From NCBI RefSeq assembly GCF_014843845.1, contig NZ_JHQS01000008.1, positions 62,001 to 126,000 of the forward strand: a stretch of DNA of 64,000 nt. Reading direction: 5' to 3'. Each line of letters begins with the position of its first letter. Within the stretch, counting starts at the first letter, position 1. This document shows positions 28,927 to 36,887 of the stretch, piece by piece. Source of the stretch: Mesorhizobium amorphae (GTDB lineage Bacteria; Pseudomonadota; Alphaproteobacteria; Rhizobiales; Rhizobiaceae). The notes under the pieces are model-generated. The model saw only the letters and a program-made list of their open reading frames with translations, was not told the origin of the DNA and did no database searches. The position numbers and the translations under genes were made by a program.

Positions 28927-28983
28927 CACAAAAACCTCGTCGGTGCGGGACGCCGGGTCATTATCCCGCACCGCACCGACGAG
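28927..28983 (-). terminator. Terminator-like hairpin in the leader of the kinase-flavoprotein operon
   Basis: Read on the minus strand, a 15-bp stem (CTCGTCGGTGCGGGA pairing with TCCCGCACCGACGAG, with a 5-nt bulge from a repeated CGCAC) is followed by GTTTTTGTGTTTC, the layout of an intrinsic terminator. It lies about 70 nt before the operon's start codon and in divergent space, so it does not end any known gene. On the plus strand it is followed by CCCCTTTT. Confidence 0.6.
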
Positions 28984-29275
28984 CCCCTTTTGGCCAGGTA
29001 TTTGAGCCCCCGGCATCCGCCCCCGCGGATCTGAAAATTCCTTGCGCAGGCCCGTTCCAGACGGTCTGGCCGGTGCGTTTGCGTGCGGCTCGGCATCAAC
29101 CTCCAGTGGCAGTTCTGAGCCTGTCACGCAATTGATCTCACGCCAGTGCTGACCGGCTGTCAATGAAAAGCTGTGACTTTTTTTGGGTGTTTTGCCCGAA
29201 AACATAAGCAATTCCTTTAAAAACGTTTGAATTGCCTTAGAATCGGTCAGCAGCGCAAGTCCCCGGGAAAGCCGC
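28984..29275. other. Divergent intergenic region between kinase operon and deoR
   Basis: About 290 bp without a convincing gene; the open frames here are short and lack coding character. It becomes AT-rich from about 29165 (a run of seven T, then AAACATAAG), which fits promoters, and it contains the dyad at 29209-29236. I found no match to a known riboswitch consensus by eye. Confidence 0.5.
29209..29236 (+). promoter_or_regulatory. Candidate DeoR operator
   Basis: Inverted repeat GCAATTC - 14 nt - GAATTGC, about 40 bp upstream of the deoR-type start codon, inside the AT-rich promoter zone. Position suggests autoregulation and control of the divergent operon. Coordinates may be off by one base. 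Confidence 0.45.
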
Positions 29276-30052
29276 ATGGTCCACTCGAAACGGCATGGCG
29301 AGATCCTGCGCCTCCTGCAGGAGGAGGGCACCGTCAGCATCGCCAGCCTGGCCGACCGTTTGGGGGTGTCTCTGGAAACCGTGCGGCGCGACGTCAAGCC
29401 GCTCACCGGCGACGGTTCCGTCCTCAAGATGCATGGCGCCATCGGCCTGCCGTCACTGGTCGGCGAGGCGCCGTTCGAGCGGCGCATGCGTGACAACGCC
29501 GACGCCAAGCGCCTCATCGCCCGCATGGTCGCCGCCACCATCCGCGACGGCGAATCGATCATGCTCGACACCGGCACGACGACGTCGTTCCTCGCCCGCG
29601 AGCTGCTCGGTCACCGGCGGCTGACGGTGGTCACCAATTCGTCCGACATCGCCCGCACTTTGGCCACCATCAATGGCAACAAGGTCTATATGGCCGGCGG
29701 CGAACTGCGCAGCGATTCCGGCGCGGCCTTCGGCGCCTCGGCCATCGAATTCGTCAGCCGCTTCTCCGTCAGCCACGCGGTGATCTCCATCGGCGCCGTC
29801 GACGCCGTGGCGGGCGTCATGGACTATGACCTGGATGAAGCCGAGTTCGCCCGCATGGTGCTGTCGCGCGGCCAGCGTTCCCTCGTCATCACGGACCACT
29901 CTAAGTTCGGCCGCCAGGGGCTGGTCCAGGTCTGCGGCTTCGACGGCTTTTCCGAACTCGCCACCGACCACCCACCGCCGCACGACATAGCCGCCGCCCT
30001 TGCCGAGTCCGGCGCGCGGCTGAGCATTGCGAGCGCCGAAGCCGGGTTCTGA
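29276..30052 (+). CDS. DeoR/GlpR-family transcriptional regulator
   Basis: 258 aa. The N-terminal DeoR helix-turn-helix reads RHGEILRLLQEEGTVSIASLADRLGVS followed by ETVRRDV (shown by key parts), and the C-terminal DeoRC sensor domain has ESIMLDTGTTTSFLAREL, VTNSSDIARTL and ITDHSKFGR. DeoR regulators usually answer to phosphorylated sugars or related phospho-metabolites. With kinase genes divergently upstream, a phosphorylated kinase product is a reasonable effector, but this is inference. Confidence 0.9.
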   Translation: MVHSKRHGEILRLLQEEGTVSIASLADRLGVSLETVRRDVKPLTGDGSVLKMHGAIGLPSLVGEAPFERRMRDNADAKRLIARMVAATIRDGESIMLDTGTTTSFLARELLGHRRLTVVTNSSDIARTLATINGNKVYMAGGELRSDSGAAFGASAIEFVSRFSVSHAVISIGAVDAVAGVMDYDLDEAEFARMVLSRGQRSLVITDHSKFGRQGLVQVCGFDGFSELATDHPPPHDIAAALAESGARLSIASAEAGF

Positions 30053-30099
30053 TACCCCGGCCACTTCCCAGCGCGGCCTTCGTCGTGCTTAGTCCGGCC

Positions 30100-31011
30100 A
30101 TGGCCTTCACCATCCGCCAACTGCAGTTCTTCGTCGCCGTCGCCGAGCAAGGCACGGTGTCGGGCGCCGCCCAGAACCTGTCGATCTCGCAATCCTCGGT
30201 CACCGAGGCGATCAAGGAGCTTGAGAGTGATCTCGGCGTCGAGCTGTTCGAGCGCCATCCGCGCGGCCTCAACATCACCCACAAGGGCCACCAGTTCCTG
30301 CGCCACGCGACCAAGATCCTGGCCGATGTGTCCGATGCGCGGCGCGCCTTCTTCGGCGACCAAATGGTGGCCGGCGGCCGCCTGCAGCTCGGCGTCACCT
30401 CGCTGGTCGCCGGCTATGTGCTCTCCGACCTTCTCGCCCGCTACCGTCGCGCCTATCCGGGCGTCGAGGTCTCGGCCATCGAGGACAATGGCGATTACCT
30501 TGAACACCTGCTGATCGGCGGCAAGCTCGACATCGCCGTCATGGTTACCTCGAACCTGCGCGACCGCACCGCACTGCAGTCGGAAATCCTCGAGGTCTCG
30601 GCCTACCGCTTGTGGGTGCCGCTCAGCCACAAGCTGGCCAGCGCCGACATCATCGGCATCGGCGACATCGCCGGCGAACCGCTGATCATGCTCACCGTCG
30701 ACGAGATCGAGGAGAACACCGGCAAGCTTTTGGTGGCGATTGGCGCCAAGCCTCATGTTGCCTTCCGCACCCGCTCGGTCGAAGCGGTACGCAGCCTGGT
30801 TGCCACAGGTGCCGGCGTGGCGCTGCTGCCTGACCTCGTCTACCGGCCGTGGTCGCTGGAAGGCGACCGTATCGAATCGCGCGACATTTCCGGCACTCTG
30901 CCCGTGGTCCAGGTCGGCATGGTCTGGCGCCGCGGTTCCAGCCTGCCGCAGGCGGCGCGCGACTTCATCGGCCTTGCCCAGTCGCAGCGCACGGTCCGCC
31001 AGCGGCCCTGA
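30100..31011 (+). CDS. LysR-family transcriptional regulator next to ydcS-like operon
   Basis: About 303 aa from ATG 30100 (MAFTIRQLQFFVAVAEQGTVSGAAQ); a GTG at 30085 is an alternative. Winged helix at ~1-60 with SQSSVTEAIKELE, then a LysR effector-binding domain. It sits 142 bp upstream of the ydcS-like gene in the same direction, with a T-N11-A dyad between, so it is the likely regulator of that operon. In E. coli the matching operon is preceded instead by the MocR-type gene ydcR. Confidence 0.9.
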   Translation: MAFTIRQLQFFVAVAEQGTVSGAAQNLSISQSSVTEAIKELESDLGVELFERHPRGLNITHKGHQFLRHATKILADVSDARRAFFGDQMVAGGRLQLGVTSLVAGYVLSDLLARYRRAYPGVEVSAIEDNGDYLEHLLIGGKLDIAVMVTSNLRDRTALQSEILEVSAYRLWVPLSHKLASADIIGIGDIAGEPLIMLTVDEIEENTGKLLVAIGAKPHVAFRTRSVEAVRSLVATGAGVALLPDLVYRPWSLEGDRIESRDISGTLPVVQVGMVWRRGSSLPQAARDFIGLAQSQRTVRQRP

Positions 31012-31030
31012 CAAGGCCCGGCCTCGACCT

Positions 31031-31045
31031 ATCGGTAAAACCGAT
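31031..31045 (+). promoter_or_regulatory. Candidate LysR binding site before the ydcS-like gene
   Basis: Dyad ATCGGT-AAA-ACCGAT, which contains the T-N11-A pattern of LysR boxes. It lies about 110 bp upstream of the start codon, the usual place for a LysR activator site. Confidence 0.5.
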
Positions 31046-31153
31046 ATCGACTTTCTGATAAATGAATTTGCGAAACCGGAAATTTCGCCGCACCTTTCAT
31101 TTCAGGGACCAAAGCCGCCGCGAGAGTGCGGCCCCTAAAATGGGAGATCGACG

Positions 31154-32308
31154 ATGAATTCATTCCTGAAGTCATGCACTGCATTGACGGTTGCGCTGAC
31201 CTTCTCCGGCCAGGCCATCGCCCAGGTCAAGGAGCTCGGCAAGGGCGAGGGCGAGGTCAATATCGTCGCCTGGCCGGGCTATATCGAGCGCGGCGAAACC
31301 GACAAGGGCTATGACTGGGTGACGTCCTTCGAGAAGGACACCGGCTGCAAGGTCAACGTCAAGACAGCCAACACGTCGGACGAAATGGTGTCGCTGATGA
31401 ATGAGGGTGGCTTCGATCTGGTCACGGCCTCGGGGGATGCCTCGCTGCGGCTCGTCGCCGGCAAGCGCGTGCAGCCCATCAACACCGATCTCGTCCCGAG
31501 TTGGAAGACGGTCGACGACCGGCTGAAGGATGCGCCCTGGTTCACGGTCGACAAGGTGCATTACGGCGTTCCCTACCAGTGGGGTCCGAACGTGCTGATG
31601 TACAACACCGAAGTCTTCAAGGAAGCGCCCAAGAGCTGGAACGTCGTCTTCGAGGCGATGGACCTGCCCGACGGCAAGCCGAACAAGGGCCGCGTCCAGG
31701 CCTATGACGGACCGATCCACATCGCCGACGCAGCCAACTATTTGATGTTCCACAAGCCGGAACTCGGCATCAAGGATCCCTACGAGCTGACCGAGGACCA
31801 GTACAAGGCCGCACTCGACCTGCTGCGCGTCCAGCGCACGCTGGTTGGCCGCTACTGGCACGACGCCGCCATCCAGGTCGACGATTTCCAGAACGAGGGC
31901 GTCGTGGCCTCGGGCTCGTGGCCCTACCAGGTCAACACGCTGGTCGCCGCCAAGAAGCCGGTCTCTTCGACCATCCCCGAGGAAGGCGTCACCGGCTGGG
32001 CCGACACCACCATGATGGAGGCCGACGCGGCCCATCCGAACTGCGCCTATATGTGGCTCGAGCATTCGCTGTCGCCGAAAGTGCAGGGCGATGTCTCGGC
32101 CTGGTTCGGCTCGCTGCCCGTGGTGCCCGCCGCCTGCAAGGGCAATGAACTGCTTGGCGAAGAAGGCTGCAAGACCAACGGCTACGACAATTTCGACAAG
32201 ATCAAGTTCTGGAAGACGCCGGTGTCGAAATGCGCCAGCGAAAACAACCAGTGCGTGCCTTATTACCGCTGGGTGTCGGACTATATCGGCGTCATCGGCG
32301 GCCGGTGA
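31154..32308 (+). CDS. ydcS: ABC transporter substrate-binding protein, YdcS/PotD type
   Basis: 384 aa periplasmic protein with a signal peptide (LKSCTALTVALTFSGQAIAQ). It resembles E. coli YdcS from end to end: VAWPGYIERGETDKGYDWV, FDLVTASGDASLRLVAGKRVQ, ASGSWPYQVN and KVQGDVSAWFGSLPVVP. The family binds polyamine-like solutes; E. coli YdcS has also been linked to polyhydroxybutyrate and DNA uptake. It is separated from the ATPase gene by a 217-bp gap holding a long palindromic element, unlike the tightly packed genes that follow. Confidence 0.9.
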   Translation: MNSFLKSCTALTVALTFSGQAIAQVKELGKGEGEVNIVAWPGYIERGETDKGYDWVTSFEKDTGCKVNVKTANTSDEMVSLMNEGGFDLVTASGDASLRLVAGKRVQPINTDLVPSWKTVDDRLKDAPWFTVDKVHYGVPYQWGPNVLMYNTEVFKEAPKSWNVVFEAMDLPDGKPNKGRVQAYDGPIHIADAANYLMFHKPELGIKDPYELTEDQYKAALDLLRVQRTLVGRYWHDAAIQVDDFQNEGVVASGSWPYQVNTLVAAKKPVSSTIPEEGVTGWADTTMMEADAAHPNCAYMWLEHSLSPKVQGDVSAWFGSLPVVPAACKGNELLGEEGCKTNGYDNFDKIKFWKTPVSKCASENNQCVPYYRWVSDYIGVIGGR

Positions 32309-32320
32309 TTTCGCCCATTG

Positions 32321-32448
32321 CCCTACCCTTTGTGGGGAGGGCCAACGCGTAACGTTGGGGTGGGGTCAGCGAGGTGGGGGGATTCTCGGCAAGTCTTGCC
32401 AGATCACCCCCACCCGCGACTTCGCGCGACCTCCCCATAAGGGGCGCG
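32321..32448. repeat. Long imperfect palindrome inside the ydc-like operon
   Basis: A GC-rich element folding on itself: CCCTTTGTGGGGAGG at the left end pairs with CCTCCCCATAAGGGG at the right end, and GTTGGGGTGGGG pairs with CCCCCACCC. The CTTTGTGGGG core ties it to the shorter palindromes at 16551, 19180 and 36844. Placed between the binding-protein gene and the ATPase gene, it may act like a REP element on the 3' end of the ydcS-like message. Confidence 0.7.
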
Positions 32449-32525
32449 CAGTTCGCTGGCCCCGCCCGCAATCCGTGGCGGCGCTGGCGATATCGACAAA
32501 TCAACCGGCAACAGACTGACAGCCC

Positions 32526-33524
32526 ATGACCTCCGCCGTCTCCTTCCAAAAAGTCTCCCGCCATTTCGGCAGCGTGCGCGCCGTCGATGCGGTCGATCTC
32601 GACATCGCGCCGGGCGAATTCTTCGCCATGCTCGGCCCGTCCGGGTCCGGCAAGACCACCTGCCTGCGACTGATTGCCGGTTTCGAGCAGCCGACCGCGG
32701 GCTCGATCTCGATTTTCGGCGAGCGTGCAGAGGGCGTCCCGCCCTATCGCCGCAACGTCAACACCGTCTTCCAGGACTATGCGCTGTTCCCGCATCTCAA
32801 CGTGCTCGACAATGTCGCCTACGGGCTGATGGTCAAGGGCATCGGCAAGCTGGCACGGCAAAAGGCGGCCGAAGAGGCGCTGTCGCTGGTGCGGCTGCCG
32901 GGCTATGGTGCGCGTCGGCCGGGTCAGCTTTCCGGCGGCCAGCGCCAGCGCGTCGCGCTGGCGCGTGCCCTGGTCAACCAGCCCAAGGTGCTGCTGCTCG
33001 ACGAGCCGCTCGGCGCGCTTGATCTCAAGCTGCGCGAGAACATGCAGGACGAGCTGAAATCGCTGCAGAAGGCGCTTGGCATCACCTTCGTCTTCGTCAC
33101 CCACGACCAGGGCGAGGCGCTGTCCATGGCCGATCGCGTCGCCGTCTTCAACGACGGCAAGATCATGCAGATCGGCACGCCGGAGGATATCTACCAGCGG
33201 CCGAAGACGCGCTTCGTCGCCGATTTCGTCGGCTCCTCCAACGTGCTGCCGCCGGATTTCGTCCAGCGCTATTCCGGCCAGCACCGCTGGGGCAGCCTGC
33301 GCCCCGAATCCATCCGCGTCGGCCGCGGGGCCAAGGGCGACGGCGTTGCCGCCCGTCTCGTCTCGACCAATTATCTCGGCGCTACGACAAGGCTGGCGCT
33401 CGATGCCGACGGGCTGAGGCTGCACGCCATCGTGCCGGCAGGCACTGCGATGCCGGAGGAAGGTGAAGCGGTCGTGCTCACCTTCAATCGCGAACATCTG
33501 CATCTGATGGACGAGCCGACATGA
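32526..33524 (+). CDS. ydcT: ABC transporter ATP-binding protein, YdcT/PotA type
   Basis: 332 aa. Walker A LGPSGSGKTTCLRL, Q-loop VFQDYALFPHL, signature QLSGGQRQRVALARAL, Walker B VLLLDEPLGALD and switch His VTHDQGEA, then a C-terminal TOBE domain (LRPESIRVGR). It energises the permeases encoded directly downstream. It overlaps the next gene by 4 bp (ATGA). Confidence 0.92.
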   Translation: MTSAVSFQKVSRHFGSVRAVDAVDLDIAPGEFFAMLGPSGSGKTTCLRLIAGFEQPTAGSISIFGERAEGVPPYRRNVNTVFQDYALFPHLNVLDNVAYGLMVKGIGKLARQKAAEEALSLVRLPGYGARRPGQLSGGQRQRVALARALVNQPKVLLLDEPLGALDLKLRENMQDELKSLQKALGITFVFVTHDQGEALSMADRVAVFNDGKIMQIGTPEDIYQRPKTRFVADFVGSSNVLPPDFVQRYSGQHRWGSLRPESIRVGRGAKGDGVAARLVSTNYLGATTRLALDADGLRLHAIVPAGTAMPEEGEAVVLTFNREHLHLMDEPT

Positions 33525-34489
33525 CCCTTGACGCTGCCATGCCGCGCACCACCGCCCCCGCCATCCTGCCGGGAAGCGGCGGCCTGCGCGGCACGCTGTC
33601 CGACCTTTTCTGGCGCCGGCCGCAACTCCTGCTTTTGCTCATGCTGCTGCCGCCGGTGCTGTGGCTTGGCATCGTCTATATCGGCTCGCTGTTTGCGCTC
33701 TTGCTGCAGAGCTTCTTCTCGATCGACGAGTTCTCCGGCCTGATCAACCGCGAGTTCACGCTGAAGACCTATGGCGACCTGTTCCAGGCCGCCAATCTCG
33801 ACATCATCCTGCGCACGGTGACGATGGCGGCGCTGGTCACGCTGGCTTCGGCGATCATCGCCTTCCCCATCGCCTACTATGCGGCGCGCTATGCGCGCGG
33901 CCGCTGGAAGGCCCTGTTCTATCTCGGCGTCATGCTGCCGCTGTGGTCGAGCTATCTGGTCAAGATCTATGCCTGGAAGCTGATCCTCGCCAAGGAAGGC
34001 ATCCTCACCTGGCTGCTCGCCAAGCTGCACCTCCTGTGGCTGCTCGATGGCTGGCTGTCGCTGCCGATTGTCGGCGGCAATTCGCTGTCGGTGTCCTTCA
34101 CCGGCACCTTCATCGTTTTCGTCTATGTTTGGCTGCCATTCATGATCCTGCCCGTTCAGGCCGCCCTCGAGCGCGTGCCCGGCAATCTGGTCGAGGCCTC
34201 GTCCGATCTCGGCGCCTCGCCCGGCCAGACCTTCCGCAACGTGCTGTTTCCGCTGGCGCTGCCCGGCATCGTTGCCGGCTCGATCTTCACCTTCTCACTG
34301 ACATTGGGCGACTATATCATCCCGCAGATCATCGGCACGTCACGGCTGTTCATCGGCCAGGCCGTCTATTCGCAGCAAGGCACTGCCGGCAACATCCCGC
34401 TCGCCGCCGCTTTCACCGTGGTGCCGATCGTCATCATGGGCTTCTATCTGTGGGGCGCCAAGCGCATGGGAGCCTTCGATGCGCTCTGA
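33521..34489 (+). CDS. ydcU: ABC transporter permease, YdcU/PotB type
   Basis: 322 aa with about six membrane helices and the EAA-type coupling loop [27 protein letters not shown] (key residues EAS.DLGAS) that docks onto the ATPase. The N-terminal ~30 residues are an extended cytoplasmic Pro/Ala-rich segment. It overlaps the next permease by 11 bp. Confidence 0.92.
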   Translation: MTLDAAMPRTTAPAILPGSGGLRGTLSDLFWRRPQLLLLLMLLPPVLWLGIVYIGSLFALLLQSFFSIDEFSGLINREFTLKTYGDLFQAANLDIILRTVTMAALVTLASAIIAFPIAYYAARYARGRWKALFYLGVMLPLWSSYLVKIYAWKLILAKEGILTWLLAKLHLLWLLDGWLSLPIVGGNSLSVSFTGTFIVFVYVWLPFMILPVQAALERVPGNLVEASSDLGASPGQTFRNVLFPLALPGIVAGSIFTFSLTLGDYIIPQIIGTSRLFIGQAVYSQQGTAGNIPLAAAFTVVPIVIMGFYLWGAKRMGAFDAL

Positions 34490-35294
34490 CCGCGGCCCGT
34501 CGGCCCCTCTCGGACTGAAGATCGCCGCTGCCTGCGGCCTGCTCTTCCTGCATCTGCCGATCCTACTGATCTTCGTCTATGCGTTCACGACCGAAGAGAA
34601 AAGCTTCGTCTGGCCGCCGCCGGGGCTGACCACGCAATGGTTCGCCGTCACCTGGAATCGTCCGGATGTGTGGGAAGCGCTTTCGCTGTCGGTCCGCGTC
34701 GCGGCCATCTCCACGGCCATCGCGCTGGTGCTGGGCACGCTATGCGCCGCCGCTGTCTCGCAGACGCGCTTCTTCGGCCGTGAAACCATTTCGCTGCTGG
34801 TCATCCTGCCGATCGCGCTACCCGGCATCATCACCGGCATCGCGCTGCGTTCGGCTTTTTCGCTGGCCGACATCCCGTTCTCGTTCTGGACGATCGTGCT
34901 CGGCCACGCCACCTTCTGCGTGGTCGTCGTCTACAACAATGCCGTCGCCCGTTTCCGTCGTACCTCAGGCTCGATGATCGAAGCCTCGATGGATCTCGGC
35001 GCCGATGGCTTCCAGACCTTCCGGCATGTCGTGTTGCCCAACATCGCCACGGCTCTGCTAGCCGGCGGCATGCTGGCCTTCGCCCTTTCTTTTGACGAAG
35101 TCATCGTCACCACCTTCACCGCCGGCCAGCAGCAGACCGTGCCGATCTGGATGCTGGAGGAACTGATCCGTCCCCGCCAGCGCCCCGTCACCAATGTCGT
35201 GGCCATGGTCGTGGTGCTGGTGACGCTGCTGCCCATACTTCTTGCCTATTACCTGACCCGCGACGGCGACCAGATCGCCGGTTCGGGCAAATAA
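34479..35294 (+). CDS. ydcV: ABC transporter permease, YdcV/PotC type
   Basis: 271 aa, six predicted membrane helices and the coupling loop [24 protein letters not shown]. Partner of the upstream permease. Position and sequence fit YdcV. The aldehyde dehydrogenase gene follows after 25 bp with a GGGAGAG ribosome-binding site. Confidence 0.92.
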   Translation: MRSDRGPSAPLGLKIAAACGLLFLHLPILLIFVYAFTTEEKSFVWPPPGLTTQWFAVTWNRPDVWEALSLSVRVAAISTAIALVLGTLCAAAVSQTRFFGRETISLLVILPIALPGIITGIALRSAFSLADIPFSFWTIVLGHATFCVVVVYNNAVARFRRTSGSMIEASMDLGADGFQTFRHVVLPNIATALLAGGMLAFALSFDEVIVTTFTAGQQQTVPIWMLEELIRPRQRPVTNVVAMVVVLVTLLPILLAYYLTRDGDQIAGSGK

Positions 35295-35319
35295 CCCAAA
35301 GAATAAGGGAGAGATTTCC

Positions 35320-36747
35320 ATGGACACCCAGATGCTGATCGGCTCGATCTTCGACAAGGGCACCGAGACCGAGGAGCCGATCCTCAATCCAAAGACCGGG
35401 GCGACCATTCTCAACCTGCCGGAAGCCAGCCCGGCGCAGATCGAGGCGGCAGTGGCTGCGGCGGAAAAAGCGTTCGTCTTGTGGTCGCGCACCACGCCGG
35501 CGCAGCGCTCAGGCTATCTGCTGAAGATCGCCGATCGCATCGAGGCCGAAGCGCAAGAATTCGCCGCGCTCGAGGCGTTGAATTGCGGCAAGCCTATCAA
35601 TGCCGTGCTCAATGACGAGATCCCGGCGATCGTCGACTGCTACCGCTTCTTTGCCGGCGCTGTCCGCTCCATGCCAGGCGTGGCCGCCGGCGAATATCTG
35701 CCCGGCCACACCTCGATGGTCCGCCGTGACCCGATCGGTATCGTCGCCTCGATCGCACCGTGGAACTATCCGCTGATGATGATGGCATGGAAGCTGGCGC
35801 CGGCGATCGGCGGCGGCAACACCGTCGTCTTCAAGCCGTCCGAGCAAACGCCGCTGACGGCGCTAAAGCTGGCCAAGATCCTCGCCGATGTCCTGCCGGA
35901 AGGCGTCGTCAATGTCGTGCTCGGCCGTGGCGATAGCGTCGGCAACACGCTGATCAACCATGCCAAGGTCAATATGATCTCGATCACCGGTGACGTCGCC
36001 ACCGGCAAGAAGGTGCTGCAGGCCGCCGCCAAGTCGGTCAAGCGCACGCATCTCGAACTCGGCGGCAAGGCGCCAGTCATCGTCTTCGACGACGCCGATC
36101 TCGGCGCCGTGGTCAACGGCCTGCGCGCCTTCGGCTACTACAATGCCGGCCAGGACTGCACCGCTGCCTGCCGCATCTATGCCGGCAGGAAGATATACGA
36201 CAAGCTCGTCGCCGATCTCTCCTCGGCCGTTTCGACCATCAAATACAACCGCCCCGACGACACAGAGAACGAGATCGGGCCGCTGATCTCGCGCCGCCAA
36301 CGCGACCGCGTCTCCAGCTTCGTCGAGCGCGCCTCGGAACTGAAACACATCGAGATCACCACCGGCGGCAAGCCGGGCGAGGGCTCGGGTTTCTTCTACC
36401 AGCCGACGGTCGTTGCCGGCGCGCTGCAGGAAGACGAGATCGTGCGCCGCGAAGTGTTCGGTCCGGTCGTTTCGATCACACGCTTCTCCGAGGTCGACGA
36501 GGCCGTGAACTGGGCCAATGACAGCGACTACGGGCTGGCGTCGTCGGTGTGGACGAAGGACGTCTCGCGCGCCATGGCAACGGCAGCCCGCCTGCAATAC
36601 GGCTGCACCTGGATCAACACCCATTTCATGCTGACCAACGAGATGCCGCATGGCGGAGTGAAGCAGTCGGGCTACGGCAAGGACATGTCGCTCTACGCGC
36701 TTGAGGACTACACCGCCGTGCGGCATGTGATGGTGGCGCATGGGTGA
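35320..36747 (+). CDS. patD: Gamma-aminobutyraldehyde dehydrogenase (YdcW/PatD type)
   Basis: 475 aa, nearly the length of E. coli PatD and very similar ([75 protein letters not shown]). Catalytic residues are the Cys of GQDCTAACR and the Glu of ELGGK. It oxidises 4-aminobutyraldehyde from putrescine to GABA with NAD+. Linkage to a PotD-type importer mirrors ydcSTUVW of E. coli and supports polyamine use. No putrescine aminotransferase gene is present in the window. Confidence 0.93.
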   Translation: MDTQMLIGSIFDKGTETEEPILNPKTGATILNLPEASPAQIEAAVAAAEKAFVLWSRTTPAQRSGYLLKIADRIEAEAQEFAALEALNCGKPINAVLNDEIPAIVDCYRFFAGAVRSMPGVAAGEYLPGHTSMVRRDPIGIVASIAPWNYPLMMMAWKLAPAIGGGNTVVFKPSEQTPLTALKLAKILADVLPEGVVNVVLGRGDSVGNTLINHAKVNMISITGDVATGKKVLQAAAKSVKRTHLELGGKAPVIVFDDADLGAVVNGLRAFGYYNAGQDCTAACRIYAGRKIYDKLVADLSSAVSTIKYNRPDDTENEIGPLISRRQRDRVSSFVERASELKHIEITTGGKPGEGSGFFYQPTVVAGALQEDEIVRREVFGPVVSITRFSEVDEAVNWANDSDYGLASSVWTKDVSRAMATAARLQYGCTWINTHFMLTNEMPHGGVKQSGYGKDMSLYALEDYTAVRHVMVAHG

Positions 36748-36769
36748 GGAGTGGTCCGCGTAGCGGACG

Positions 36770-36791
36770 AAAAGCCAACGATTTGGCTTTT
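36770..36791. terminator. Intrinsic terminator after the ydc-like operon
   Basis: AAAAGCCAA, a 3-nt loop, then TTTGGCTTTT, so a stem with A and T tracts on its two sides, 22 bp after the aldehyde dehydrogenase stop. It can work in both directions between the converging operon and prfC. Confidence 0.75.
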
Positions 36792-36843
36792 CGAACGACG
36801 AACGCCCGGAGCCATAGCGGAGGGCCGGGAGCCCGTCGCAGCA

Positions 36844-36879
36844 CCTTCCCTTCTCCGCTTGTAAGGTGAGAGGGGAAGG
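36844..36879. repeat. Imperfect intergenic palindrome before the prfC stop
   Basis: CCTTCCCTTCTC near the left end pairs with GAGAGGGGAAGG at the right end across a CGCTTGTAAGGT loop. It is related in sequence to the CTTGTGGG palindromes elsewhere in the window and may serve as the prfC terminator. Confidence 0.55.
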
Positions 36880-36887
36880 GCCGCAGC

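Noticed and set aside
28984..29275. A glycine or SAM riboswitch upstream of the kinase-flavoprotein operon
   Set aside because: I could not match the conserved core of either aptamer by eye; only the terminator-like hairpin is supported.
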